NCBI GenBank assembly: GCA_013365325.1
Contig: JABVXV010000077.1
Coordinates: forward strand, 1-64,000
Length of the DNA stretch: 64,000 nt
Direction of reading: 5' to 3'
Source of the DNA: Dipetalonema caudispina
Taxonomy: Eukaryota > Nematoda > Chromadorea > Rhabditida > Onchocercidae
Shown here: positions 36,068-49,100 of the stretch, in pieces
Layout of the letters: each line of letters starts with the position of its first letter
Position numbering within the stretch: position 1 is the stretch's first letter
Translations under genes and position numbers: made by a program
The notes under the pieces: model-generated
Databases searched by the model: none
Seen by the model: only the letters and a program-made list of their open reading frames with translations
What the model was told of the DNA's origin: nothing

Positions 36068-37278
36068 ATGTGTCGCATACGTACAATTTTTTTCCTACTG
36101 ATACTTACCGTACATCATTCATGGACATCTAAGTATTATTGCGGACCTAATAATAATGCAATTTATCGGTTTGTATCTCAACTGCTCACTATACCGTGCG
36201 AACAGTATCGGAGTTAGTACCAATTTTAAGTTAATTAATCAATTTTCATTTCAATCAATGAATTGGTTCAACTTGGACAATTTCCAATATTGCTCGGCCA
36301 GCAGAAGAAATATGAATAGCCAACTTTGCTGATCAAATTCTTTAGCTTTGGATCGTTTAAGTGGCTATGATGATTTGTCGAAAGCAAAAAGGAATAAGCT
36401 GAAATGCTGAAAGCAGATAAAGTGATGACGGTTTTTTTAGCAATAGTGACCTGAGAAAGGGGCTCAGAAAGAGATAAGCAATGATTATTTTATTAACAGA
36501 AGATGGATGATTGACGCCAGTTTAAAATAATTATAAATGTATCAGAAACATTTTTGCGGGAAAGGAGGATCAGTGATAGCACTACTTCTAAAATGAAGAA
36601 CACGTCATACGATTTTTGTGACATCGGCTAATCCAAGTTGTTAATTCCACTTTATTTTCAGTAAATTCTTGTTGTTTAAAACACGACCAATGTTACGACG
36701 ACTGCAGCGTTACGCAGCTGGTTTGCGACACTTTATTCTGCGACTGCTTAACAGATATTCAGACTAATTTTTATTGTAGGTTAGTGAATCATTCAAGTAT
36801 TTCAGCATTAGTGAGAAAAGAGAGTGATAGGAAGTCACCATGTCACGGGAATCTCTTACAACTTTTAATAATCAATAATCTAATAACCACTATCATTTAA
36901 ATTAGTTCAAGTTTCACTTACATTCTCTCTGGAAGTCGTCACTCACAGGTTGTGCAAATATTTTATAGCTAAATTGATCATTCATTTGAGAAGGTTCTGT
37001 TGCCTTTTCAATAACTTCGACAAAAATAGGTCTAACTGATCTTTTCTGCCGGAATGCGATATCTCTACTCTCCATATCATTGTCTAATTGTCGGTTAAAT
37101 TAGTTCAATGTTTACTTAAATCAAACCTCTGCATAGTTTTTAAAAGAATGAATGAGTTTTTTAATTACCATCTTTGTGTTGCAGAAGAATAATACAACCT
37201 ATACATTGCAATTTCCCTCAGTGGTTTGGTAAATCTTATAAATGCAGTTCGCAGAGGGAACCGTATTCTCGAAAGTGA
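36068..37278 (+). CDS. Small secreted phospholipase A2-like protein
   Basis: Three exons, 36068-36212, 36662-36779 and 37185-37278, join in phase (1 then 2) to give about 118 aa. The N-terminus MCRIRTIFFLLILTVHHSWT is a signal peptide; the mature part starts with YYCGP. Exon 2 encodes the PLA2 active-site signature CCLKHDQCYDDC, with the His-Asp pair and flanking cysteines, then CDTLFCDCL, typical of small nematode secreted PLA2-like proteins. The expected role is calcium-dependent hydrolysis of the phospholipid sn-2 bond outside the cell. The calcium loop is poor: CG is present, but it is followed by PNNNAIYRF rather than a glycine-rich loop. Exons 1 and 2 are well supported; exon 3 (IQPIHCNFPQWFGKSYKC) adds two cysteines but rests on phase and splice sites only. 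A minus-strand coding-like exon (37075-36922) lies inside intron 2. Confidence 0.72.
36922..37075 (-). CDS. Probable first exon of an unidentified minus-strand gene
   Basis: An ATG frame of 51 codons, beginning MESRDIAFRQKRSVRPIFVE and containing KATEPSQMNDQFSYKIFAQ, runs into a strong donor (GAAT|gtaagt, phase 1). An acceptor-like site (gacaattag) lies a few bases before the ATG, as for a spliced-leader site. The frame is closed upstream by TAA. It lies about 630 bp downstream of the stop of the minus-strand gene ending at 37709, a spacing compatible with an operon. No next exon with matching phase was established; 34675-34737 may belong to the same gene. The family is not recognised. Confidence 0.4.
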
Positions 37279-37708
37279 AAATAAGAAGAGAATTATTTTG
37301 ATTCCGGATAGACATTTTGGATTTCTATTCAGTTATTTTCTCTCAGTTCAAGGTTTAGACGGATTGCATTCTGCTTTCTTGTTGAAACGTCTTTTGTTAT
37401 GTGCAGGATTTGAATTCAGACTTTTAATAAATTTTTATTTAAACTGGGGAGCTAGACAATAATTGTGATAGTGATTGATTTCCGTGCAAGAAGATATATA
37501 TATATATGAACATGTAGGTAGAATCCAAATTATTAAATTTCAAATTGAAGGAACATTAGAAGATATTTGATTGGGTGGAATTCGAATTCTTCCTTGCTCT
37601 CTTTTCTTATGCTTTCTTTTAGACTTGTGGATCCACATCGATTATTTTAAAAATCGTTGAATCGTTCATTGATATCTTCTTGCTCTTATAGTCGTTTGCA
37701 TGAACTGT

Positions 37709-40105
37709 TTAATTTTCGTTGGTTTCTTTTTGTTGATGAAATTTCCACTTTTCCGCAACAATTTCCGAATATACTCTCCCAATTTGTGCATTAAGCAAAA
37801 TCCGTCCATCCTTTGTCATTTGAAATCCATTCGGAGTTAGAGCATTTCTATTCTTACCTGTTTCCACTGAAAAATGGTATTAATTATTGACTTCTGTTGA
37901 GTCATGTTCCGAGTGAATTATTGATTTTTGCTAATTTCTCAAAATAATTTCTCAAAATTTCCAAATTTAGATTATTTGCGAGGATACAAATCGGTATGAT
38001 CACAGGTTACAACACTTAAAGCCTCATTCTCACTCTTTTCATTCGGAATTAGCAGTAGAAAAGGAAATTTTGCTGGACAAGTTGCCAAGCTATTTGCTTA
38101 TTGCTAATTCAAAGTGTTTTCCTTTATCAAACTTTCCTTGAGTTAAAGGATGGCGTAGTTGGGTTTGTTTTAACCTTCGAAGTGGTGAACAAAACTTGGT
38201 GAAAAAATGGAATCGTAAATTTTAATTTTTTTTTCCTCATTTCTACTGATATCATGAATGCAATAGTGAGCTTAACTGCTGTACACACAATGATTATGAT
38301 ATTGATATTGTTATGGATGTTTAGTGACAATGATATTGATTGGTGAGATAGCAGTAGTTTCTCTTCATTTGTGCACTTCAATGAATTTGTTTATTCCTTT
38401 CCTGTTTTTATAGTATTGCTGAATCCCTGCAGTAGCTTATAATCCGAGAAATGATCGAATTTTTGAAAAGAAGATGACGACGTTTATTTGCTTCTTTCTT
38501 ACTTACTTCAATTTATGACTTTTTGTAGATCGTCTCTTCGTCTCATAATGCTACGTTATACTAAATTTCAATCAATAAAAATTGATTAATGATTTTAAAG
38601 ATATCATTAAATGTTATATTTTACGTTTTTGGTTTTAAGATCACCGACATAAGTTTCAGGGAGTTAAATTTGCCGATGTTGTTCTGCTAATTTTCGAACT
38701 TTAATACCCTCAAGAGGAGAATTTGCGTGAAATATATTTTTCAACATGAAGAATATTTAAACAGCAAATTATTGCAAAAATGATTCCGAAATTCTTCAAC
38801 TGATTGTGTTCTTATGATAGGATAACTCGGAAGGGCATATCTGGCTGTTATCATCAACTCAACAATGATAAATTCCTTTGTCATTTCTGTTAAAGTTGAC
38901 TAACTTTAGGCATTTTTTAAAATGTTCGATTTTAAGTTACAAATAAAAATTCTAAATTTCGATCGGTACTATAAAAACTCGTTGACTTCACTTACTTGCC
39001 ATAATTTCTTTGTTCACTATGCTTTTATTGTATATGCAAATCGGTTATATATTCAATTCCTTAATTTTGGTTCACTCTTTCTTAAAACGGTCTAATAAAT
39101 AAGCTAAGCGCCTACTTTTAGGTTATGTTACTCATTATCTATTTATTCATTAAATATCTTCCGCTTTCTTTTTCCATTTAATTGTTTTTGTTAATTTACT
39201 TACTATTCGAAGCATCTTAACCAATTTACTCATCCTTCTTAAAGAGAAAAGGTCAGTTATGAAAGAATGTGCACAGCTTTTTTGATCAAGCTGTTTCAAT
39301 GAAGTTGCTAATATAATGAGATGAATTTATTGTCATCGATGAGGGATTTAATTTGAAAAGAATTGATCACAAATCTATCTATTGTCTATGATCCATGTAT
39401 TATAAATCGTAAATCATTTAAAGCTTCCTATCCCTAAACTATTTCTAATGACCACTCCTCTCATACTTTTATAATCCTTTCAACTTCTCTTCTTCGCAAG
39501 AAGGACTTAAACCCGAGAAAATATGCATAATTATTATATTTGGTACTAAAAGCTTCAAGAAGTTCGGGTGGTGTTATTGTATTTTGACCTTTTATATGTA
39601 AAGGTTTAAAAAGATCTTTACTCGTATTGATATGAGTGATTAATCATCTTATCTTAATTTATCACTAAATGATGATATGAAGTAACAAATAATATTTGAT
39701 GTACGTGAAAAAATTTGCCATGAATCTCTTTTTCTCTAATTATTCATTTAATAAAAATAGCCAATTCAAAATATAATGTTAGTAGTGATTATAGCACTGA
39801 ACCTTAAAAAGTTGATCAATAATTTGATTCGTAATTGAATTTCCTATTCGATACCGATAATTCTGATTTATTGTTTACACTTTTTTTAATCAAGAAAGAG
39901 AAATAAAGCTGATCGGAGTTGTTTAATTCTTTGATCTTGAAGAGAAATAAAATTAGAACGGTTAGGATAATAATAATAATAGAAGAAATCTTTCAGTCAT
40001 ACTTATAACAAGGCCTATAGGAGACTACCCTACTGTATTAAATTTGTATAAGAATTTCTGAGTTTTTATTCATCACATTCTGTTTTACGGATTGCTTTAA
40101 TTTCT

Positions 40106-40152
<47 letters not shown>

Positions 40153-43100
40153 CTTAGCTTAGAGGTTGGAGGTTAATTTCACTTAGTGGTGAAATGAATT
40201 TTTGTGCAAGGTGTTTAGGGATGAAATGAGGATCTTCCTTCATGCTAATCTGGTTGATAAAAAAATCAGTGGACTGAAGCAAATAACTCTACTTGCTGGT
40301 GAAGTTTATCCTATACTTTTGATCTAGAATATTTAGAAATATTCAAAGTCCATTAAATATCTTGGCTTTTTTTAGTTGGTTAGTAAGTCTTCTTGAATTA
40401 GGAAAAAAAAAAACGAGTATATTTCTTACTTCCGTTGCTTGTTTAATCCTACCGAGAAATGTTTTAATTGTTCTAAAAAATCTCAAAATTACTTCTCAGC
40501 GAGCAGTCTTTCTTTTGAAAACATTAAAACTTAAAGGTCAAGGTTTGAGGGGCACAGAAAGAAAAAACAAAGGACTACCACTTCGCTTGGGGACCATAGT
40601 TTCCCGGTCGTGATCCGTGATCCTCATTCAGTAAAATGCTTCCTTTCAAAGTGTAGTATGTTGGATACAAGCATGGCCATAAATGTGGTAGTTGTTTTAA
40701 CTCTGTCGTGAAACTTTTTTGGTTATGTAGTAATTTGTCGTTTCACAAGCAAATATTGTAGTAAAGGTTTATTCCTCGTGGAAGATTTGTGATAGATCTG
40801 CTAGCAATCGTGTTGAAAAAGTAATAAGTAATAGAAGCAATCAATAGAATGATAATTGGAAATGAGCAAAGGGATAAAATCAATTAGTGGATGAATGAAT
40901 GGGAAGAATCCGTTGTGAAATTTAACTCATTATATATATGGTGATCCATAAAGGTATATCCTATTGGATAAGAGGGTTATTTTACATTTTATAATTATAA
41001 CAGTTTAACCATTGAATATAAATTGAGTGGAAATTAACATGAGAATTAATTTACCAGATGTGGATTTATTAGATGTTTAAGATAAACAAAGTTTAAGCTG
41101 GAGGATTTTACACGGAAAAATAGAATAAATTTCTAGGATACAAGTACTATGATTATAGAAGTTATTTTGTAAGATTATTTCGGTTTTCCGACAAACTCTG
41201 TGGATTAAAGCGAGCTTAGGAAGGGAAGAAAAAAGTTTCATAAGTTTCTATAGAGTTGGAGTAGATGTTCAAGCAGTCATTAAGAGGATACAACCGTGAA
41301 CAGCTGTTTCGTTTGCATTTTATATCTGTCTACTTTTATCAGATAATGTAGTGCACAGTTATCGACATCTGATACTATAATGTTAACAATTCATTTGAGA
41401 GCTGCATAAAACACTTTTTATTTTTTTTTTGTTTGGTGGTGAAAATAAATTTCATTTCTTCATTGGTACATTGAAAAGTTGAAACCGAAGGAATTCTCGA
41501 AAATCGACACAATACCAATGCTTTATTGCATTTTACTGTCACAAATACGCTGACTGCCAATAAATTAAAAGTTTCGAAATGATTTCTTCTCTTCCACGTA
41601 ATGCTGAAATGTGAAGTGCATTCTTTCTCGTTTCATCTTATCAGCACGTGATTGATTATCTGTCCGGATTGCGTCTATCTTTTCTCTTCCATGTCTTCTG
41701 AAAACCTTGAAAGTAATCTAATTTTACGTTTGAAGCACTCCTATTAATAATGTCCTCTTTTGAAATTGCTTTATCTGGTTCACCACCTTCTCTAGACATA
41801 CTAAATGAATCAGATATAAAAAATACAAATTAAATCTATCTATGAAATTCATATAGAAATGATCTCGTCATTCTCCTTTTCTGATAAATTCTTCGCTATT
41901 TGTGACTTAAATTTAGATTTAGTCTTTTGAATTTAATTACAGCGCATCATATTATCCATTCCTTATTTTACCGCTGTGTTGTTATTTGATGATTTAGTCC
42001 ATTCGATCATCATTTGACGATTTGTCTTTGGTCCATACAACTTTCTTCCACATTCTTATTTGTGTCTTTCAGGCTAAGTATCATCCGGTCGCTCTTTCTC
42101 AATATTTTGCCGTCCAGTTTGAGATTCTGATTACGGATGAGTACAGGTTCATTGCAGAGTATTAACTTTCGTTTCGGTTCACTTTCGAAATATGTCACTG
42201 TACTATTTAACATTTTTCTCCTCAGATAAAATTTGGACGGTGTTCAATCTATTCTATTCAACTTATGCTTAGAAAATGGGGAAATTTTTCATACTTCCGA
42301 AATATTCTTCCAAAAATTCTGGCGAAAGCAGCCAGTGATGGAATAGAACTCATTTTAAACTTTAATCGATTTAAATTTTCTTTAATATTGTAATAAATTT
42401 CATCAAACTGGCCAACAGAAAAAATAACTGTTCAAAAAATAACGTTTCATAAACTGTGCATAAAATATATCGTACAGCAATTCCTGCGCTTAGCTTTCCT
42501 CAGAGAAACTGTCCAATTCAAGAAGTTCAATTAATTTCCATTCGAAATTAATTGGACTTTTTGGAAATTAGGTCAACCATTCCGCTGCTCAATTATGACA
42601 GTTGGCCATACTGCGAAGCAAAGTGCAAGCCATCACAATCCTTTTATCTACACTTGCTAGGATTACTTGACCCTAAATGATATGGGCTAAAAGTCTGCGA
42701 TATTTGGTTATAAGAGAAGCTGTTGCATTATTACCACTTCGAACAAGAAGAAATCACCGATTCCAGATGTTTTTCATAAATTATCTGAAATTGGAGCATT
42801 TTCGTGGCTAATTACTTGGATTATTATAGCGAAGGTAAGGAATGTGTTACCATATACTTGGACCAATTTTAAATCTTACCAGGTTTTTAAACACCGCTAG
42901 AAGTCTTTGATTTGAACAACCTAAGTGACTCGAATCCTCTTCTAAACCAAACTAAGGTGTTATTTCAAAGGTTTGATAAGTTTGGGGAATATTATAGAGT
43001 CTACGAGTAATAGAAAAGGAATTAGGAATGTCCAGCTTCCAACATCTTGCAGTAAATGTTTACAAAACACTTCGATGCAATGCAGTGTTTACCTAAATGA

Positions 43101-43184
43101 AGGTATGTCTGTAAACCTGGGTAATGTTTGGGAGGATTTTCAAAATAATCAATAATCCGCTTGCAACGTTAAGTTCGGGATGAC
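37709..43184 (-). CDS. Predicted multi-exon gene of unknown function, 3' part
   Basis: Five exons chain in phase to a stop: 43184-43117 (ELNVASGLLIILKILPNITQ), 42951-42880 (FGLEEDSSHLGCSNQRLLAV...), 42784-42735 (IIYEKHLESVISSCSKW), 42220-42042 (starting RKMLNSTVTYFESEPKRKL, with LDGKILRKSDRMILSLKD) and 37866-37709 (ETGKNRNALTPNGFQMTKDG, then RILLNAQIGRVYSEIVAEKW, stop TAA). The last two exons are the most convincing by length and composition. The 5' end is not found and no family is recognised. Donors vary from good (CTG|gtaaga) to weak (A|gttgta), and a 4.2-kb intron precedes the last exon. An alternative is a mini-gene: an ATGGCAA|gtaagt exon at 39002-38996 also fits the last exon in phase and would give a 54-aa protein. 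Confidence 0.42.
37867..42041. other. Long intron or intergenic stretch with poly-T tract
   Basis: About 4.2 kb with no exon that I can support apart from the alternative ATGGCAA|gtaagt start at 39002-38996 and a weak minus-strand candidate near 38560-38510. It contains the T46 tract at 40107-40152. On the model above this is the last intron of the minus-strand gene. Confidence 0.35.
40107..40152. repeat. Poly-T tract of 46 bases
   Basis: An uninterrupted run of 46 T on the plus strand, the longest homopolymer in the window. Its length should be treated as uncertain, because such runs are prone to sequencing and assembly error. Confidence 0.95.
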
Positions 43185-46100
43185 CTGTACGCTGCACTTA
43201 TCCTATCATTGTTTCTCACAATCATTTGATTCTATTAGTTCTAATATTTTTCAAAAATTCCGATTAACTTTACACTCTTCATTGAATTGGTCTTGCGGAG
43301 CAGGTCGTAAGAGAAATAACTCCCATCAGTTTCATCATTTCAAACAATGATAAAATGTCACCGTGACGAATGGATTGCAATTCCTACTAATAATTATTGT
43401 TGCCATTAGCATAAAACTATGCTGTAATTATAAAATTTCATTACTAAATTTACTACATCTCATCCAATGTTGTCATCGCAGAATGCCTCACATGACTGTC
43501 ACTGTTGTTTTTATTGGTATTATACTCACTGTTAAGTGATAAATCCTCACTGTTGCAATCATTACGGTGATTATGTGTATATGTGATATCATTAAAGTTG
43601 TTGGAATGAAAGGTCTGACATTACCGATGATATTTAGTTCCCTTAATTGGATTTTGCCTGATTCCGGTGAGTAGAATGCATTTGTGCTAGCAACATAACC
43701 TTCCTGCGATTGTTTTGCTAACAGTTTAAGTTGGCGAACATAGGATTTGCCAAAGTATGCCTACTTTTGTTATGGTATATACAAAGTTTAAATTGCAAAC
43801 AATTAGAATTGATCATTATTGTTTGCATTCTAGTTGTACTTAAAATTCTTCAATCTGATAGCTACGGACAATGTTAACTTGGATCAATTATCATTTTTCT
43901 TCCATCATTTTATTTAGTACGTGGAGAATCTATGAAAGCAGAGGGGTGATCAAATGTAACTTAATAATCTCATTTTGCTATCCGAGAACAAATCAATGAT
44001 CGGATCAACGATTCTTTTAACGAACATTTCCGTTTTAAATTGAATTAATTTTCCAATCCCTCTTCGTTATTATGGCTGATTCCGCAAAATTTTACTACTT
44101 TCAGCATCAACTTGCTTATACTATTAAACAGTTAGTTATTGATCCGGAAACTAAGCTTTGTATTTTTTCCTAATCGGGAGCTGAAAAAATCCCAAAGAGA
44201 CAAATACTACAATACAACACATGAAGTAATGACTGTCAATTATCTTTCAATCAGGTCAGGTAAGAGTGACGATAGGAATGGAGTTTTTGATGATCGAATG
44301 ATCGAATTCAGAAAGGAGCAAAAGTTAAACAAGTTTTCAAATGTTGTAAGGGAGAGAGAAATTTCGGATTTTAATTTCTCTTCAAATTGTGCACGAGAGT
44401 GAGCAACTCACTCATCTTTATTAATGCTTTCATCTTGTTTACAACATTCAACTGCTGCTGTTGTCGTGAAGGATTGTTGACTAGTTGTCTTTTTTTCTCT
44501 AATTCACAGTTAAAGCTTATTATGTTTGTCTTCTCTCTTATTAACAGAATTAACCCTCTTTTCTCTTTGTCTCCCTCTCTTCTGGGTTATTTCTCTTTAC
44601 TAGCAACCCTTTTAATCAAATTGCATTGAGGTATCATCGATAACAACAATCACTTCATCGCATTGATATAATCATATGTCGAATAAGCATCTGAGGTACT
44701 AAGTATCTTCACCTTTCACTTTTTCCACGGGGAAATTGACATTGATGAAATTTCGCCGCCCCGACAGTTCTCGCATGGATTCCACCCGAATAATCCCTTC
44801 TTCTATATCTACTAAAGCTGAATCGTTCGCTTCAGCTCAGTAGAATCGAATATTTTTTCTCTCTCTGTGAATTTCCTCCTTATGTCAGATGCAGAAATGT
44901 TAAGGATGAAGCATTCTTTAACTTTCTAAGCCGAGCGGTCAATTCCTTTATCTATCTGTTTAGACTCTCATTATCGATCCGCTGCATGTCATTTGTCTGA
45001 CAAATGTAAATCGATAATTGCTAGTTTGATGCTTGTCATCTATTTCATCGAGATAGGACCAATTTTCCTTGGCTTAGGATCGCCGTATTTATACTTTTAA
45101 AAAGAGGGTTATTTACAAACATTTTGATTACTCTAAAGCCTAGTATCCTAGTAAGGTAATATGGAGTATAGTGGTACTAATGATGATCATTTAAAGGCGA
45201 TATAGATTGTATGGATCCGGAACTTGAGACCTGCTGACAAGGTGTTGTGAATAATAATTACGTTTCATATAAATGTGAGCACAACTTGTCCGGTAATAGA
45301 TCTTTTCCAGTAATTATCATTACAAATAAATGTTAGTACTGTTAATTATCCATTTCTAACAAAAATTCATCATGCATTTCTTATTAATTGTATTAACTTC
45401 GCCACTATAATTAATCGACTGCGATAATTTTGCATGCCTAATGCCTAATAAAAAATGTCTCATCCCTGTTGCGAAATGGGTCAATTTCCGGAATTATGCG
45501 AACAATTATTGCGTTATTTTGTTTTTAAGCAAATTTCCATTTCTTAAATAAGTGAAATTGTGAAGAATGTGAGGAATAATTTCTGATTGAATGATTCATT
45601 CATCTCTATTGGTCATCCGATGCATAATTCGTTATGCCTCATCGCAGATTTGAGCTTTTTTTTTCTTCTGCCTTTTTTAGGTTCTGCGACTGTTTGAGGT
45701 GGAAACAAATTCACGAAAGTATGCATTGTATCGAAAGTATGATGAATGCAGGAGCTGAAGGAGACTGCTGCGGTAAAAATTTTATTCATTTTCAGATTTT
45801 TTCTCAATTTCGCTTTTTTACCTCTTTCAATAATGGCATTTCGCCAGTATCACGATGTGACCAGTTATCAGTCTATTAATTTGTTTAACATTTAGTCATC
45901 AGCGACAAGGATTTCATATCTCAGCTTGAAGTTTGAATTTCAAATCATAGCTAAATTTTGTCCAGCTCTATATCCCAAGTGTATAAACTTGTTATAATCC
46001 CCCGCAGTCCGACTTCTCATCTGAATTGGCTGGATGGAATAAGCGAGAGCACTTTACCGTTTATCCTTGAAATTTTCAAGGTCAACAAATTTAAGTGGTA

Positions 46101-49100
46101 CTGTAGTATTTGACGTGTGACCGTAGTTCTCACTGTCCCATGCCTAGTCTATTTCCCTAATTCGAAAATTTCTTTTCAGTTATTGAATTTTACTATGCTT
46201 TTCTGTTCTTTTTGAACTCTCATTTGACACTTTCAAAGAAGTTGCTTCTCAAAATCCCCGCAAAACCTTAATTTTACTATGCGCAGTAATACCATTCCGT
46301 TTTGTTTCTCAGCTTGATCTAACAGATGAAATAATTCATCATATTGGACGGAAAGAAATGATTGAGTTCATTCATTCATTCATTTACTCACTTTCTTCAT
46401 AACTGTCTTATTTTGAAAGTTGCAGCCCTTACGGTTGACACAGCCGGTTTTTGTCATAGTTTCTGGTTCTCCCTTTCTGTTTCGCAATAGCACATTATTT
46501 TCCCGTATATTTCATTTCATTGACCATCTTCTTTTTCCATCCTAATGTTCACTCATCATCAGATCAGAAGAAGTGCACCACTACAAATTAGCGATCGTTG
46601 TTCGCTCATTAGGTTCCTCTGAAAATTTCCTAAATGTATGTGAAGATGGGAATATACGCGTAAGACCAAACAATACTTTGTACGTAGACGCAGCGGTATT
46701 GTCCACGTACAAACAACTGATCGGTATGTTGTTGTCGCAGTTTGCAGCGACAATGAGGGGATGACCGAGGAAAGCAATAAGAAGAATGCTATCATTCATC
46801 TATCACCAATCTTTGCATAGGAAGCTTCTTCATATTGCTTCATTTACCGAAGAAAAGTTTGTTCTTTTTTTCCTGGCAGTATTTTCCGCTCTTATTGTTG
46901 CTGTTTGGCGCAGAGTGGGTCGATTCCTCATTTGTAACGTCTTCCTTTCAGCATTTCCTTAAGAAAAAGGTCAAACAAAATAGTCCAGAAAGAAACGAAT
47001 GAAACAGCTCCAGCCTAATTAAAAAGGGTTGTTGCTCAGACGGCATTGGAATTTCCGTCTTTTAAATCACTTTCCAAAACTTATGAAAAAAATACGAAAT
47101 GAAAAAATCTTCATTTCTTCGTGAATATTTCTTATAAGAAAATTTTAAGGTATTAATTTTAAACTTCATACTTTTAATTCCTAACCGAAATGCTCAGTAA
47201 ATTTTTTTAATTGCTCCTTCTTTCCACGCAGATGACGCAAGTGCCTTTAAAACTTCCATCTTCTCATTGTTTTGTTCACTTAATGGTCGCAGATTTTATC
47301 ATTATATTTCTGCACAAATTATAAATTTTCTGAAACTTCTGCTTACATTGGTTAAAACTACAAAGAACGATGAAGGGTCGTTGTCACATAATTAATATAA
47401 TTTTGTAATTGTTAAGTTATTGAAGGTTGAGTTGTGCTTTCGTGCTAGTTGTTCGTTAATTGTTTAATTTGGATATTAGTTTAATTATTATAATCGTTAA
47501 TTGAGCAGGAAAGTTAGACCTTTCACTGTCAAGTTCGAATTGGAGCTATCTGGAAGGTTTAGCTTGCCGTTTTTATTCGAATTTATTTAATTCCCCTGTG
47601 ATTTCCTGCTTCAGTTTTGATTAATTTGGATCGTGGAAATTAGGTGGCATTATTTGATGACCTTTTTTTTTTGATGAGTCCACTTCTCTTCATATTTTAG
47701 CATTTTTCCAGAAATTTTCTCTTTGAAACTACCGCTAATTTAACTACCTTAAAAACTTTTTTCCGAATTTTCTCATCTTCAGAAATTGTGAGAATCTAAA
47801 CGTTGATCTCCAAAAGCATCACTGTACAAGCAAATGATCCTTGTAGGGGAAATCATCAAATAATTAATCATATTTAAAGGTTCAAAATGATCGAGTTGAA
47901 TTTCATTTCTGTCAATCTTCATTACAGATCTCATTGGATGCACCTAATTTGGTTGCATTACGTGTGGAACTGACCTATCAACTATTGTCCATCCATTTTC
48001 GTTCCGATATAACCTTATTGCTTCCCCTTCCAACACTCACCGCCGTTTGTCTATTTAATTTCACTTTCTTCTTCAAAGTTAAATTAAAAGGAAGAAGAAA
48101 CGAAAGAAATGGCAGAGAGAAAGAGATTCGAGAGTGTGTAAAGAGCAACTTTTTTATAGATTAAATGATCATTCTTTTTTCTTTGTTTGTAATAAGTGTA
48201 ATTTCGAAAGCGAAGGAGCAAGAGTTGGAAGGAATCTCCCGATGGCGTATCTTAATGCCACTCTCGAAGTGTGCGAAAATATCGTCCACGGTCCGTCTTT
48301 CCCTCGACCTCTTCTCTTCCACTATTTCGTCAGTCCTGTTGTTCGTTCTTCCTCCAAATTTTATTTTTCAACTTTTTAAAACTACTTCGCTTTTCATCTT
48401 CAATCTACCCTATCGCTATTAAATCGTTTTTTTCTTACCAATTTCTATTGAAGCATTGCAAAAATCTTATTTCGGACGTTGAGTAACATGAAGGGACGAT
48501 AGGAGGAGCGATAATGTGAGGAGCTATTCAAAATTGAAGAACAGTTCCGGTGGTGGATTAAGTTTGCAGGCGGTAATTGCCGTTTGGACAAGTAAATAGT
48601 TGGTATAACAAAAGTAAATAGATAAGCAATATGAAACATAATTATGGTTTCAGTGATAAGTGATAACTGATTGAGTAGTTGGTGATGATTTGAAAACAAG
48701 TTGAATAATTAAGTAAATGTAAGTGCTTCCCAATCCAAGATTACTCGTTAGACAGGAGTGGAAGGAAGATAATATGATAGGATTGTTCAGCTGCATAATT
48801 ATTATCTCAGGAATAATTTCTAATAACATTTTTGTCTCGTATTTCAAACCTGATGATAAATGCTGTACAATAAGATAAACTAAAGGATGAATTTATGAGA
48901 TTTTATTTTGAGCATTTGTATATGTTATTGGATTCTTGCTTCGACATGAAGAATTAATTCTTCGTTTCATATATGGTCAAAATGTTTTTTCAAGATTATA
49001 AATATGTATGAAAAATTTAAAAGGTTAAAGTTCCATTCCTTTGCAATCTTTATCTTCCATTAGGTAGCAAATTAACCGCTCCATTTTTATTGATTTCTTG

